64,000 nucleotides of DNA. It comes from Datura wrightii (lineage: Eukaryota; Streptophyta; Magnoliopsida; Solanales; Solanaceae). A model generated the notes under the pieces. The model was given only the letters and a program-made list of their open reading frames with translations, did no database searches and was not told the DNA's origin. The stretch is taken from the NCBI GenBank assembly GCA_035772735.1, contig JASDFA010000001.1:55815001-55879000 (forward strand). Reading direction: 5' to 3'. Position numbers and translations under genes: made by a program. Shown in pieces: positions 10,801-22,573 of the stretch. Numbering within the stretch: position 1 is the first letter of the stretch; every line of letters starts with the position of its first letter.

Positions 10801-11708
10801 GCTAGTTAGGATGAGGACCCAATATTGGTAAAGTTGAAGGAAACCATTCAAAATAAGAATGTAGAGGTTTTCTCCAAAGGGGGATATGGTGTGCTGCGAT
10901 ACTAGGGTCGCTTATGTGTTCCCGATGCTAATGATTTAAGGAGCCAGATGTTGCATGAGGCTCATGATCTAGATATTCCATCCTTTCAGGTGCCACCAAG
11001 ATATACCATGACTTGCGGAAAATCTAATGGTGGAATGGCATGAAGAAGGATATTACTAAATTCGCAGACAAATGCTTGAACTGTCAGCCAGTGAAGGTCG
11101 AGCATCAAAGGTCGGGAGGTGTACTTTAGGATATCAACATTCCTACTTGGAAGTGGGAATAGATTAACATGGATTTCATTACAGGCCTACCTCATACTCA
11201 TGGACACTATGATCTTATTTGGGTGGTGATAGATAGGATGACCAAGGCTGCACATTTCCTACCGGTGAAAACCACAAATTTCAGCAAATGATTATGCCGA
11301 ACATTATATCCGGGAGTTGGTTCAATTACATGGAGTGCCCTTGTCTATTATTTCAGACCGAGGTACTCAGTTTACCTCTCAGTTTTGGTGGTCTTTCAAA
11401 GAGGGCTTGGGACTCAAGTTAAACTCAGCACAACATTTCATCTGCAAACAGATGGTCAGGCGGAGCGGACAATTCAAACTCTCAAGGACATGTCGGGAGC
11501 ATGTGTGATGGACTTTAAAGGTAGTTGGGATGATCACTAGCCCCTGATCGAATTCTCTTACAATAACAACTATCACTCCAGTATCCAAATGGCACCATTC
11601 AAGGCTCTCTATGGGTGGAGATGTAGATTTCCCATCAGATGGTTTGAGGTTGGTGAGGCAGCTAGGATAGGGACAAATTCGGTTCATGAGGCTATGGTGA
11701 AGGTTTAA
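10801..11708 (+). pseudogene. N1 integrase remnant
   Basis: Read in pieces: a zinc-binding end (CLNCQPVKVEH, with one Cys spacing altered), a MDFITGLPHTHG stretch with the first catalytic Asp, IDRMTKAAHFLPVKT, then HGVPLSIISDRGTQF with the second Asp (frame 11317-11508). After a frame change near 11440 comes the region that should hold the Glu. Several stops are present. The long minus-strand frame 11379-11747 is a shadow of this gene. Confidence 0.8.
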
Positions 11709-12222
11709 TTGATAAGAGACAGGGTGAAAATCGCTCAGAGTCATCAAAAGTCATATGCTGATGTGAGGAGGAGAGAGTTGGAGTTCGAGGTGGACGATTG
11801 GGTATTTATGAAGGTATCTCCCATGAAGGGATTCATGTGGTTCGGAAAGAAAGGAAGACTCAGTCCCCTCTATGTTGGTCCCTATCGGGTTATGAGAAGA
11901 GTTGGTAAGGTAGCATATGAGTTAGACTTACCCTCAAAGTTATCTTTCGTGCATCTTCATGTGTCACTTTTGATGAAATATGTGGAAGACCCAGCCTTAG
12001 TAGTCTCGGTGGACAGTGTTGGAGACTAGGATAGCCTTAGCTACGAGGAGGTTCCAGTCAAAATATTGGATCGTTAGATTCGGAGGGTGAGAAACAAAGA
12101 AGTAGCTTCAGTTAAAGTATTATGGAGAAATCAGCATGTTGAAGGAGCTATGTAGGAAGCCGAAGCGGATATGAAGGCTAAATACCCTCACTTATTCTCT
12201 ACCAGCTTAGTTTCGACTTGAG
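11709..12222 (+). pseudogene. N1 integrase C-terminal and chromodomain-type tail
   Basis: The frame 11709-12029 reads VKIAQSHQKSYADVRRRELE, then DDWVFMKVSPMKG, GRLSPLYVGPYRVMRRVGKV and YELDLPSKLSFVHLHVSLL. This is the usual Del integrase C-terminal region. After a stop at 12027, weaker pieces resemble the chromodomain tail (YEEVPVKILD then VRNKEVASVKVLWRN in parallel with D1 40860-40935). Such tails are thought to help target integration to heterochromatin; here it is only a relic. Confidence 0.8.
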
Positions 12223-12464
12223 GTATCAGTTTTTCTCTATGACTCCATTTAGTTTTCATGTTCAGTTCATGTGTTCCAGTTTCTTTTATGTGTACGGATG
12301 TGTATGTGAAGGATGAGATCGGTTCAGCTATGTGTTATGAATCAGAGGTACTCATTCCATTCATTTTCAATTTAAATGATTAGTATTTGAATATAATAAT
12401 TGCATGTTTCTGTTTCCTGCTTGTTTCAAACATTTGAGGATGAATGTTCCCAAGGGGGAGATAT
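12223..12464 (+). other. N1 3' untranslated stretch and polypurine tract
   Basis: Non-coding DNA between the chromodomain tail and the 3' LTR. It ends in the polypurine tract caagggggaga at 12451-12461, three bases before the LTR. The same tract precedes the D1 3' LTR (41253-41263) and, in reverse, the M1 3' LTR. Confidence 0.8.
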
Positions 12465-14793
12465 TGTTATACTCCGAAAGTCCAATGATCGAACCCGAGA
12501 GTTGAAATGAGGAAAATATAATAGTGATGTTGCAGACTTAGGATGAGTCATGGGACGACTCGAGAGGACATCCCACGAGTTGTCGGGTGACTTATGGGGA
12601 TGCCTGGGAGGAGTTTGGGAAGTTGGAAGAAAGAGGGTCCCCACGGGTGTAGTAATGACTTGTGCTCTGACCCCACTAGTCGTTATGTCAGCCATGGGGT
12701 GGGGAGACAGAAAAGAGAAGAGAGAAGGACAGTTCACACAATGACTGGTGACCATGAGTCATGGTCAGCCCAATGAGTCGTTAGGTTAGCCGTTACGAAC
12801 CTAGGAGATTAGACAAGCAGTGTACTTGACGAGCTAGGTGACGAGTCGTTAGTTCATCCATTAGGACCACCTAACAGTAATTGCCTACAAATTTAGTAAG
12901 GGCCTTTTCATAATTACTAAGTTCCTAAAGCCTATACTACGTCATTTAAGGCTCATTTTAGTGGGTTTTAAGAGGAGAAAACCTATTCTCAGTTATTTTC
13001 TTCCATGCATGCAATCTGGAGAGGTTGAAGAGGTGATCTAGAGTAATTCTTAAAGGTTTTCATTCAAATCTCTCTTGGACAATCAGAGAACTGGTAGAAT
13101 TAATCCCTTCCAGGTATATAGGATTATGAGTGGGTGTCTTCTTCCACACCCATACCCAATTTCTATCTAAATATGAGAATTTCCTTGGATCAAGTATGGG
13201 GTTTCTACCCAAATGCATGAATCTTCAATTTCTTTGCATGGGTATGAATTGATTATCATTTTATTATGAAATTGTGAATCATGGGCTGATTTTATATTGA
13301 TTTCAACTAAAATTATATCTCTAGCTTTATAAATCTTGAAGCCCATTGATGATATGATCATGAAAAGTGAGATTTGCGAAGCATATGTTAAAATGATGAG
13401 ATATTATGATGAAAAACATGGTTTGAAACTACCCACGTCTATAATTATGTTTTCGATGAGAATTGTGTATTTCTAAATATGATAAAGCTTTCAACAATGC
13501 CCACATGTTAAGTATAAATGATTATTTTGCTAAACTAAGATTACAATATTGTTTTGGAGCGAAGACTATCAAATTTTACCTTCTAGCTTGTGGTGCGTTT
13601 TGAGTTAAGTCTTCCTATGCATCGCTTACCATATGGATTTGGAGAAAAGACTCCCAAGTATGTATTCAACTTGTGGTATATTTTGAACTAAATCTTCTCA
13701 TATGCATGATTTCGTATTTGAGATGTATTGATCATCGAGATTCGTCAATAGACAATGTTGAGCTTCGTTATATATAATGTAGAGAATTGCATGTTTTGGG
13801 AGAAGAGTCTAGCACTGAGCGGGCTAAGGGTCGATCACCCTATGCCCTAGAACTATGCACCAACGTAGATTGATACTATTATATTATTGGGACGTCCCTT
13901 GTGATCTATCCCCAGCCCGAATGGCCCATGAGCTTGATATCAATATCATGGTGGCATCCTTAGCCCTTGAAAGGTTTTGGACGGCTCTTCGCACTTGAGT
14001 GTAATAGTCGGGACCACGTAAGCTCTATCGTGGTATGTCGGTTAAGTGACGAGTCTCCCAATTGTCTATATGATTCAGGATTACATATTCATTACTCATG
14101 GTTATTATTTTATACATGCATGTTCTAAAAGCAAGGTTTGACTCAATGTTTAGTTTTTATATAAATGTCATGTCTCAACTTTGAGTCATTTGAGTCAGTG
14201 GGTTTTTATAAAGTATGTATTGTAATGATATGAAAAGACCATGATTTCAGAAAGAATGCATGCAAACCGTACTCTCAGTTAGTGATGTTTATATTTCTAC
14301 TATTGTGTAGTCCTAAATTGATTTTTTTCCTTACTTTAGCGATTTTACTTACCTCACATACTCGGTACATTCCACGAATTGATAGCATACTTTCTATGTT
14401 GTATCGTTTCATGATTCAGGACTCGACTCTCAGGTTCAGCCCCACTCTTAGACAGCTTATCAGAGTTAACGTCTGCTTGTTGGTGAGTCCTTATCTTCCG
14501 AGGACTAGACTATCCATCTTTTGTTTATGTATTTTAGTTTTCATCTTGTTGAGTTAGTTGGGGTCTTGTCCCATCAACTCGTCATGTTTAGAGGCTATTC
14601 ATATATATGTATGCATTCATCTTTGTATTTTATATTCGTATGTTATATTTAAGTTAGACTTCTTGTATGATGGTATTGATAGTTATTCAGTTCTTGATTG
14701 AGTTAGATGTATGCTTATGTAATGGGTCGACTTGGGGTCTCGCGGGGATCCTTGTCCCATGTCGCGATGCGAGTCTCCTTTAGGGTCGTGACA
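12465..14793 (+). repeat. N1 3' LTR
   Basis: Begins tgttatactccg and ends gggtcgtgaca. It is the partner of 5846-8193. An exact acgagtcgt palindrome is at 12841-12849. Open frames at 12426-12776, 14282-14557 and 14707-15038 lie in LTR DNA and have no protein likeness. Confidence 0.9.
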
Positions 14794-14798
14794 AATAT

Positions 14799-15321
14799 TT
14801 ACTTAATGAACATGTTGTCCTACTCTTATGGACTTTTATGTTTTTTAATTGTTCGTTTTTACTTACCTTGCATACTCAGCACATTCAAAGTACTAACCAT
14901 ATACTCTTTATTGTATCGTTTCATGATACAGGCTCTGATATTCAGGTTCAGCCCCGCCATTATCTGATTCTCAGAGTTCACATCCCTCAGCCAATGTTGG
15001 TGAGTCCTTATCCTTTGAGAACATTCAGTCATTTGTAAGTATGTTCCTTCAGTTGTAGACTATTTTCGAGCTAATTAAGGATGTTGTCCCATCAACTCAT
15101 CAGTTATGTTAGAGGCTATTCAGACATTATGTAGAAATAAACTTGTCAATTGTTAATTAGGTATCATCTTTATATGTATGCAGACTTCCACTATTATGTA
15201 TGTTACATTTTCTCTTATATATGTTGAGATTTTGATATCATGTTCCTACCATGGGTCGACTTGGAGCCTCCTGGGTTCTTTGTCCCGTGTCTTGATCAGG
15301 CCCTATGTTTGGGCCGTGACA
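14799..15321 (+). repeat. D1 5' LTR, right arm
   Basis: Resumes D1's LTR after N1 and its target duplication (14794-14798). It matches D1's 3' LTR at 42888-43187 and 62892-63087, for example tgttagaggctattcagaca and gggtcgacttggagcctcc. It ends gggccgtgaca. Confidence 0.85.
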
Positions 15322-15325
15322 AACT

Positions 15326-15337
15326 TGGTATCAGAGC
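15326..15337 (+). promoter_or_regulatory. D1 primer binding site, initiator Met tRNA
   Basis: tggtatcagagc lies four bases after the LTR end gtgaca, as in N1. It is an exact match to the common plant Ty3/gypsy and Ty1/copia initiator-Met primer site. Confidence 0.9.
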
Positions 15338-15530
15338 GTTAGGTTTTGAAGTGTCCCAGGATGTCTGAAAGCTGCATTAAGTAGTGTTTTTTTCATGGGT
15401 GTAAAGCGTGCCACACTTATGATGAAGAGTCTACGAAACGTTTTAGGAAATATTCCCTTCTTTCATTATCTATGTCATGATGAAATGTCACTTTATCCTT
15501 CTAACTCGTGCTATATGCGTTTGCAGAATC

Positions 15531-16740
15531 ATGCCTCCTCGCTGAGTTAACGAAAATGAAAGTGGCCATGAAAATGGAAACGGAAATAGGTACCAGCAGG
15601 CCCCACCAGCCCCCGAGGATCATGTACCCGAGTAGGTTGCCCAAGCAGAGTTCAGGGCAGCCATACAGATGCTAGCTCAGGCTTTGACCGCCCAGGTCAA
15701 CCAATAGATAGTAGCACATTTCCCTCAGAATGGGTATGCGGCAGTGGCAAGAGTCAAAGATTTATTAAGGATGAACCTTACGGAGTTCCTTAGGTCAAAG
15801 GTGGATGAGGATCCACATGATTTTATTGTTGAGGTTCTAAAGATCACCAAGATCGTGAGGGTGACCGTGGAGGAGTACGCAGTTCTAGCCTCGTATCAGT
15901 TGAAAGGGGTTGCGCACATCTGGTTTTGGCAATCGAAGGATAGTTGGACTGTTGGAGCAGGGCCCATTGGTTGGGATGAGTTCCATACCGCATTTCTGGA
16001 TCAGTTCTTTCCTCATGAGATAAGGGAGATTAAGGTAGCTGAATTTTTGAACCAGAAGCAGGGTAACATGAAAGTCTATGAGTATGCTTTGGAGTTCACT
16101 CGTTTGTCAAAATATGCGCCAGAGCTAGTGCGTGATCAAAGAGCTCAAGTGAGCATGTTTGTACATGGAGTAGCGGACTACCTGGTCAAGGATTGTAAGA
16201 CCGCCATGCTTTATCAGGATATTGATTTTCCTTGATTGGTTTTGTACGCCCAACAGATAGAGGCGGTACACCTGAGAGAGAGATAGAGAGAGGCCAAGAG
16301 GGAAAGGACAGACAATTATGAGTTCTCTAAGCAGAGATCGGGAGGCAGACATCACCAGCAGTCTCATCAGAGGTCATTAGCTCCAGCAGCATCATCGACC
16401 AGTGCACCATCAAGATCGCGAGGTGATCATAAGAGTAGAGCCTCAGGTTCGAGGGGTTAGAGTAGCACGCAGACAGAGCGTACCTTCCTGGCCTGCGGGA
16501 ATTGTGGCAAGAATCATACATGAGAGTGCTTGATGGGGATAGATATCTGCTTTGGGTGTGGTAGATCTGGCCACATGAGCCGGGAGTGTCCCTTGGCTAA
16601 ACAAGGTAGTAGTAGAGGCCGCTCTCAAGCTACCAGTTCAGCAGTAGCCCCAGCTCAACAGGGTGCATCCACCAGTGCAAGTGGTGGCAAACGCTAGAAC
16701 AAGGTTTATGCCCTTGCTTCCCTACAAGAACAGGAGATTT
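15531..16740 (+). pseudogene. D1 gag
   Basis: A single frame starting MPPR at 15531 encodes the capsid precursor, broken by several stops (for example at codon 5 and at 16233). The longest open part (15744-16235) shows the gag core: DPHDFIVEVLKITKI, AHIWFWQSKDSW, and FFPHEIREIKVAEFLNQKQG. Downstream are two zinc knuckles: one worn (CGNCGKNH with an in-frame stop following) and one complete, CFGCGRSGHMSRECP, at about 16540-16584 (CX2CX4HX4C). The first stop fits a CGA-to-TGA change. It would package genomic RNA if intact. Confidence 0.88.
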
Positions 16741-17190
16741 CACCAGATGTGGTCATTATTATATGATGAGTATTCCATTTTGATGTATATGCATTGTTAG
16801 ATCTAGGGGCTACTTTATCCTTTATGACGCCCTATGTTGCTAGTAATTTCTGAGTTAGTCCCTAAATCCTATCAGAACCCTTCTCAGGTGATTCATATAT
16901 AGCTCGACAGGTAAATTTAAATTGCCCTGTCATTGTCCTTCAGAAAGTCACCTCAGTAGATTTAGTAGATCTAGCCATGACAGATTTTGATGTTATTTTT
17001 GGCATGGATTGGCTACATGCATGTTATGCCTCAGTAAATTGTAGAACCCGCGTGGTAGAGTTTCGATTTCCGGGTGAGCTAGTCCTAGAATGGAAGGGTA
17101 GTTCAGTTGTTCCTATAGGTCGTTTCATTTCCTACCTTAAGGCCAGAAAGATGATATCTAAGGTTTGCGTGTACATCTAGTTAGGGTTAA
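16741..17190 (+). pseudogene. D1 protease
   Basis: Follows gag in the same frame after stops near 16760-16770. The active-site region reads LLDLGATLSFMTPYVA (DLGA; M1 has DPGA at the same place). The open part 16977-17180 holds the FDVIFGMDWLHA motif common to Del proteases and the LVLEWKGSS end. Two stops lie in between and the frame shifts at about 17165-17185 into the RT frame. Confidence 0.82.
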
Positions 17191-18114
17191 GGACGCTACA
17201 TCCATAACCCCGACTATCCTGTCAGTTCTTGTAGTATGCCAAGATCCAAAAGTGTTTCCAGATGACTTACCAAGAATTCCTCCCGAGCAGGAGATCGATT
17301 TTGGTATTGACCTTCTTCCCGATACACTGCCTATATCTATTCCTCCTTACAAAATGGCTTCAGCTAAGCTAAAGGAGATGAAGGAGTAGTTGAAATATCT
17401 CTTAGACAAGGGTTTCATTAGACCTATCAAATCCCCGTGGGGTGCACCAGTCCTCATTGTCTGGAAGAAGGATGGTTCCCTCTGGATGTGCATTTACTAT
17501 CAACAATTGAACAAATTCACCATCAAGAACAGGTATCCCCTCCCCATGATTGATGATTTGTTTGACCGATTTCAGGGTGCTAAGTGCTTTTCAAAGATAG
17601 ACCTCAGATTCGGATACCATCAACTTAGGGTTCGGGAGAGTGACATCCTGAAGACAACCTTCGAAACTCGGTATGGTCACTATGAGTTTGTAGCTATGTC
17701 TTTTGGACTAAAGAATGCTCCTACAACTTTTATGGACTTGATGAACTGGGTGTTCAAGACATATTTGGATATGTTCATGATCGTGTTCATAGATAACATT
17801 CTCATATACTCTCGGATTGAGGATAGCATGCCGCTAATTTGATGGTGGTGTTATAGACTCTGAAGGATCGCCAATTATCTGCTAAATTAAACAAGTGCGA
17901 GTTTTGGCTAGACTTAGTAGCATTTTTAGGTCATGTGTTGTCAAATGAGGGTGTATAGGTGGACTCCCAAGAGATAGAAATGGTGAAGAATTGTCCTAGA
18001 CCAGTGAGTCCTTCGAATATCAGGAGCTTCTTGGGTTCAGTTGGTTACTACAGGAGGTTTGTGGAGGGATTTTCATCCATTGCAGCACCGTTGACTAAGT
18101 TGACCTAGAAGAAA
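17165..18114 (+). pseudogene. D1 reverse transcriptase
   Basis: The frame opens with a VFPDDLPRIPPEQEIDFGID stretch, passes a stop at 17387, then reads LLDKGFIRPIKSPWGAPVL, KNRYPLPMIDDLFDRFQGA, YEFVAMSFGLKNAPTTFMDL and the catalytic-site region FIDNILIYS. The second Asp of the xxDD motif is Asn, so it should be inactive. A frame change near 17820 is followed by the connection region (FLGHVLSNEGV, FLGSVGYYRRFVEGFS). Confidence 0.88.
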
Positions 18115-18600
18115 GTGAAGTTTCAATGGTCAGAGTCCTATGAGAAGAGCTTCCAAGAGTTAAATACTCGACTCACCTCAGCACTAGTGTTGACCCTACC
18201 TGAGGGTACCGATGGGTTTGTGGTATATTGTGACGCTTCGAGGTTCGTCCTTGGTTGTGTATTAATGCAGCACGGTAAAGTTATAGCCTATGTTTCCAGG
18301 CAGCTGAAAGTCCTTGAAAAGAACTACCTGACTCGTGACCTCGAGTTGGCAGCGGTTGTATTTTCCTTGAAAATTTGGAGACACTATCTATACGGGGTTC
18401 ATGTGGATGTGTTTATAGACCATAAAAGCCTACAGTACATGTTTACCCAAAAAGATCTAAACCTATATTAGAGAAGGTGGTTGGAGCTTCTTCAAGATTA
18501 AGATATGAGTGTCCTTTATCACCTCGGTAAGCCAAATGTGGTAGAAGACACTCTCAGCAGGCTTTCTATGGGGAGTGTGAACCATGTAGATGAGGAGAGG
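18115..18600 (+). pseudogene. D1 RNase H
   Basis: The 118-codon frame (18115-18471) is the best kept part of D1. It shows VYCDASRFVLGCVLMQHGK, LTRDLELAAVVFSLKIW and VFIDHKSLQYMFTQKDLNL, so the three acidic catalytic positions are readable. A stop at 18469 and another before 18505 separate it from the tether SVLYHLGKPNVVEDTLSRLS. It degrades template RNA in reverse transcription; without RT it is a relic. Confidence 0.88.
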
Positions 18601-19212
18601 AAAGAGTTAGTGAAGGATGTGCATCAACATGCACGACTAGGAGTTTGTCTTATTGACTCGACGGATGGTGGTGTCATTGTTCAGAAAGGCTCAGAATCTT
18701 CCTTGGTGACCAAAGTCAAAGCTAAAGAAGACGAGGATCCTATTTCTGTCAAGTTGAAGGAAGCTATTCAAAATTTGAATGTGAAGGTCTTCTCCCAAGG
18801 GGGAGATGGTGTACTACGATATCAGGGTCGGTTGTGTGTACTGGGTGTTGATGACTTGAGGGAGCGGATGTTGCATGAGGCTCTTGGTTCTAGATATTCT
18901 ATTCACCCAGGTGGCACCAAGATGTACCGTGACGTACAAGATGTTTATTGCTGGAATGGCATGAACAAGGACATAGTAGAGTTTGTGGCTAAGTGTCCCA
19001 GTTGTCAACAGGTGAAGGTTGAGCATCAAAGACCCGGAGGTGTGCTTCAGGATGTTAACATTCCTACTTGGATGTGGGAGGAAATCAACATGCACTTTAT
19101 TATACTTTTTCCTAACACTCGTTGACAATATTACTCTATTTGAGTGGTCATGGACAGGTTGACTAAAGCAGCCCATTTTCTAGCGGTCAAAACTACAGAC
19201 TTAGGGGAGGAT
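18601..19212 (+). pseudogene. D1 integrase, N-terminal part, split by A1
   Basis: The frame 18505-19125 continues into the integrase zinc-binding domain: the H..H part around IHPGGTKMYRDV and CPSCQQVKVEH for the two Cys. The first catalytic position reads INMHFIILFP where N1 has INMDFITGLP, so Asp is replaced by His. After stops at 19123 and 19141 it reads VVMDRLTKAAHFLAVKT and is cut at 19212 by A1. The gene resumes at 40094. Confidence 0.88.
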
Positions 19213-20119
19213 TGTTTGGTCTTTTGTTATATGGGTATATAACTACACGCAAGTGCACGTGGTCGAACAAGTAGTAAAGTGGCTCAAGTAAGCCAAGTAT
19301 CAATCCCACAGGGACTGGGATAAGGTTACAATTAATCAAGTGTTACTATATTTTCAGTTTAACAATGAAGACAAAAGTGTAACCAAGAGTTTGATATTTT
19401 TGGATTCTAATTTTTATGCTAATTCTAAAACAAGTATCTAATGTGAGTCTGAACTATGAATGTGAGCATACTGAGGTTAATTGAACATGTAAAGAAATTA
19501 ATTATCAATATAATTTGGTTAACCTTTCCTCCGGTTGCTAGTCAAGAACTAATGCCAATGGATTAAAACTCTCGTATTTAACCCAACTTAAGAATCATGA
19601 ACCGTCCACCTACATTTCTGTGATTAAACGAAAATTCATATTCTAGCCATACAAACCCAGTTCCTAAATTGATTAATACGACTTTCAGGTATATTTCTAT
19701 CCTGAAGGTAAATCAATTCTCAATTTTCCCAAACTAAGAAAGGATCATATCCTATTAATTCACAACTTTCCAATTTCTTGCTCTCTCGAGTGAAACCGGA
19801 CTTTTTCGATATACATTAACGTAGGCCACACATTAATGCAGTAAGAACAAGAATCAATAGAACAACCATGGAAGAAAAGATGAAAAACCAAAGAATCAAT
19901 AATCACATTTCAATACAATTGTTCTTAACCTCAGCAAGAAGAGGAATTAGCCACTCATTTATGGATTAAACATCGTTAAATGAGTGTTAAACATACAAGC
20001 AATTGAATTCAAGGAGAAGGAAAGAGAGAAAAACCCAGATAATTTCGTCCCCTCAACTGCCTGTAACCCACGTTCTTGCTCCACCAAGTCAAAATATTGA
20101 AAAATGAACCTAAGTGTTC

Positions 20120-20127
20120 TATTTATA
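20120..20127 (-). promoter_or_regulatory. TATA box of A1 3' LTR
   Basis: The plus strand reads tatttata, which is TATAAATA in element sense, in an agtataaatagaacact context conserved in all four A1/A2 LTRs. It probably directs genomic RNA synthesis from the 5' copy. Confidence 0.65.
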
Positions 20128-20159
20128 CTGGTGGAAATTTTTCCCAGAATAACAAGCAA

Positions 20160-20201
20160 CGTGTCACGGAGTGCATTGCGGAGCACTGCCTCCGTGACAC
20201 G
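20160..20201 (-). repeat. GC-rich inverted repeat in A1 3' LTR
   Basis: Arms cgtgtcacggag (20160-20171) and ctccgtgacacg (20190-20201) are perfect complements around an 18-base centre that is itself partly self-complementary. It lies about 30 bases upstream of the TATA box in element sense. Confidence 0.85.
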
Positions 20202-20637
20202 CCACTGACGCGGACCCTCACTGGAAGTTGGGGGTTCAGGTAATAAGGCCCAACGTGGAAAGGCGTGCAACGCGGAGCTAGGCCACCGTGCCGCGGACCC
20301 AACGCGAACCCTCACTGGAAATTGCGCGAAAATTCCCTATCCAGGCAGAATGCCTCCGCGATAGCAGCGTGACATGGCTCCATCGCGGAGCCTCTTTATT
20401 TTGTGCCTTCCATTGCCTTGTCCTTTTCTCACATCCGAGTCCAACCCCGATCTATTCCAACATGCATTTTAGCTTCCCAAAATTACATTTTACCTGCAAA
20501 ACAATGCTAATCATGTTGGTTAGTATAAATTCACATTTTATTACTAATCACATGAGAATGTATAAACACTGATAGATAAACAAGGCTAAAATGACACATT
20601 TGAGTATCACTTGGGCATATAAATTTGCCCAAGATCA

Positions 20638-22055
20638 CTTACCCCACACTTAAATCCTTGTTCGTCCTCGAACAACAATCTTACACCTCATGCAATTTAC
20701 ACCCAAACCTCGCTACTTTGGTTCAACAATTTAGGTTACGGTCGTACCCATAAGCTTGCCTTTAGTGTATTACTCCACTAATATAAAGAAGTGTGATGTA
20801 GGATCACGTAGAACTTTAACGGGTTGTAATGTAAGCTACGGAACTAGTAAATATTTGGCTAGCCAATAATAGCCACTAGTATCCTTAAGCGCCTTTTCAA
20901 TACATCCCATCAAACTCATGGGCGTTGTTTCTTTCCTCATCCTCCCATTCTTGAAGTATTTCTTTAGTTTGGCCCATCTTATTAAGCACACTTGACACAA
21001 CAACAAAGATTATTCGTGCACCTTCATTATAGTTTATTTATAACAAGTGCACCTTCACCCTTTTCTTTTCTTCCATCACTCTGCTTTTCTTTTCTTTTCA
21101 CCATTCTCACTCTTTGACACTTTGGGAAAATGATTTTCTCTTCTTAAGCGCTTAAGAGTTTTGGATCAAATTTGTGGCTAATGAAAAGAAGGGATTAAGC
21201 TCGGTTTACACTTTTTGACAAAAGAAAAAAATTAATAGGCAAAAGGCTCAACGGGATGACTAGGGTACACAATCAAGGTGGGTACAATAATGAAAAATAG
21301 AAACTTTCGGTTAAAAACAAAGAAATGCCTACATCCTTTCCTACAATACACCTCCTTCATTTTGTTTTGTACACACGCCAGGCAAGTTCTAGACACTTCA
21401 CAATAGCATGGAATAACAAAACCTCACTTCACACTTATTGCACATGCTCAATTCAAGACATATTCACAGACTCTTCAATCAGCTAATTACACGAATTCAA
21501 ACATGAAGCCTTAATCACACTGAATCGACTCTATGGCCTAGGTACCTTAACATATTTACAAAGTTGCATGCTTTCATACGAATCACCTTTGCATTTCAGA
21601 TATCATGTACGACACGCAACTAGAATTCCGCAACCATAAAGTAACTACCAGTTTTGGGATGCAACCCACAAAAGAAAAACAACTGAAAAATAAATGAAAA
21701 ATCTACACCTAACGACTATATTTCCCTTAAGACGGTCGTGATCCATCCATCATAAGGAACGGTCACTAACTAGGACATTGGTTCAATCGGACCATTCTTG
21801 GTAAAAGAACCGAAAATAAATGCCGAGAAACCCAAGAATTGGAAAAAACAAAAAATTTTAAAAATATCGATCATTTCGATAAACAAAAATATGTACAATA
21901 TCATATTAGCAACATTCAACATTCAGCAACACACAACAGTTTCACATATAATTACAATACAGGATAACAACTTAACACTCACAAATCACAGGGTCAGAAA
22001 ATTTTGTTCACAGCACAACAACAGATTAGAACATACATAACAACACAACCAGCAC
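20638..22055 (-). other. A1 3' non-coding region and polypurine tract
   Basis: In element sense this ends in the tract AAGTGTGGGGT (plus strand accccacactt, 20641-20651) three bases from the LTR. It holds no gene. It is the reverse counterpart of A2 31980-33468: the GTCTTAAGGG block near 21725, the aacttgcctggcgtgtgtac block near 21365, a purine-rich tract (21055-21110) and the ggcaagctt block near 20755. It is interrupted by A2 at 22056, with agcac duplicated. Confidence 0.8.
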
Positions 22056-22491
22056 TGATCTTGGGCAGATTTATATGCCCAAGTGATACTCAAACGTATC
22101 ATTTTTGCCTTGTTTATTGTGCAATGTGTTTACATTTTCATGTAATTGGTAATAAAATGTGAATTTATACTAACCAACATGATTAGCATTGTTTTGTAGG
22201 TAAAACATGATTTTGAGGAGCTAAAATGCATGTTGGAACAATATCGGAGTTGGACTTGGATGCGAGCACGAAAAAGACATTGGACTGCACAATGTAAAGG
22301 GGCTCCGCGATGGAGCCGTGCCATGCTACCATCGTGAAGGCACACTGCCTGGAGGGTGATTAATTTGTCAATTTCCTGTGAAGCCTCGCGACAGCTCCGT
22401 GGCACGGAGGCAAGCCACCGCGTTGCATGCCGTGCCACATTGAGGCTTTATTCCCGGACCCCAGATTTCCAGTGAGGGTCCGCGTCCACGC

Positions 22492-22533
22492 CGTGTCACG
22501 GAGGCAGTGCTCCGCGTTGGCCTCCGTGACACG
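22492..22533 (+). repeat. GC-rich inverted repeat in A2 5' LTR
   Basis: Arms cgtgtcacggagg and cctccgtgacacg are perfect 13-bp complements around a 16-base centre. It sits 32 bases upstream of the TATA box. The 3' LTR copy is at 33905-33946 with one arm base changed. Confidence 0.88.
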
Positions 22534-22565
22534 TTGCTTGTTATTTTGGGAAAAATTTCCACTAG

Positions 22566-22573
22566 TATAAATA
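22566..22573 (+). promoter_or_regulatory. TATA box of A2 5' LTR
   Basis: tataaata in the context actagtataaatagaac; the 3' LTR copy is at 33979-33986. Transcription would be expected to begin roughly 30 bases downstream, which would leave most of the LTR (R and U5) in the RNA. Confidence 0.7.

Larger units (their letters stand above)
5846..14793 (+). mobile_element. N1, Del/Tekay-like element nested in D1's 5' LTR
   Basis: N1 has two LTRs (5846-8193 and 12465-14793), a primer site, decayed pol and a polypurine tract. Flanks are gatat (5841-5845) and aatat (14794-14798), a 5-bp target duplication with one change. D1's 3' LTR reads gatac at the uninterrupted site near 42886. The interior has a second LTR remnant (8852-9433), a 580-bp unexplained segment and a gag-to-RT deletion, so it cannot act alone. 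Confidence 0.85.
19213..20637 (-). repeat. A1 3' LTR (left copy)
   Basis: Pairs with 38663-40088. In element sense it starts tgatcttggg and ends near cgaaca. It contains a GC-rich inverted repeat (arms 20160-20171 and 20190-20201) and, downstream of it in element sense, a TATAAATA box at 20120-20127. Its ends match the LTRs of A2, so A1 and A2 are one LTR family; the central GC-rich part differs between them. Confidence 0.92.

Noticed and set aside
11379..11747. 122-codon minus-strand frame
   Set aside because: Shadow of N1 integrase on the plus strand, which has clear motifs.
18814..19176. 120-codon minus-strand frame
   Set aside because: Shadow of the D1 integrase zinc-binding region.
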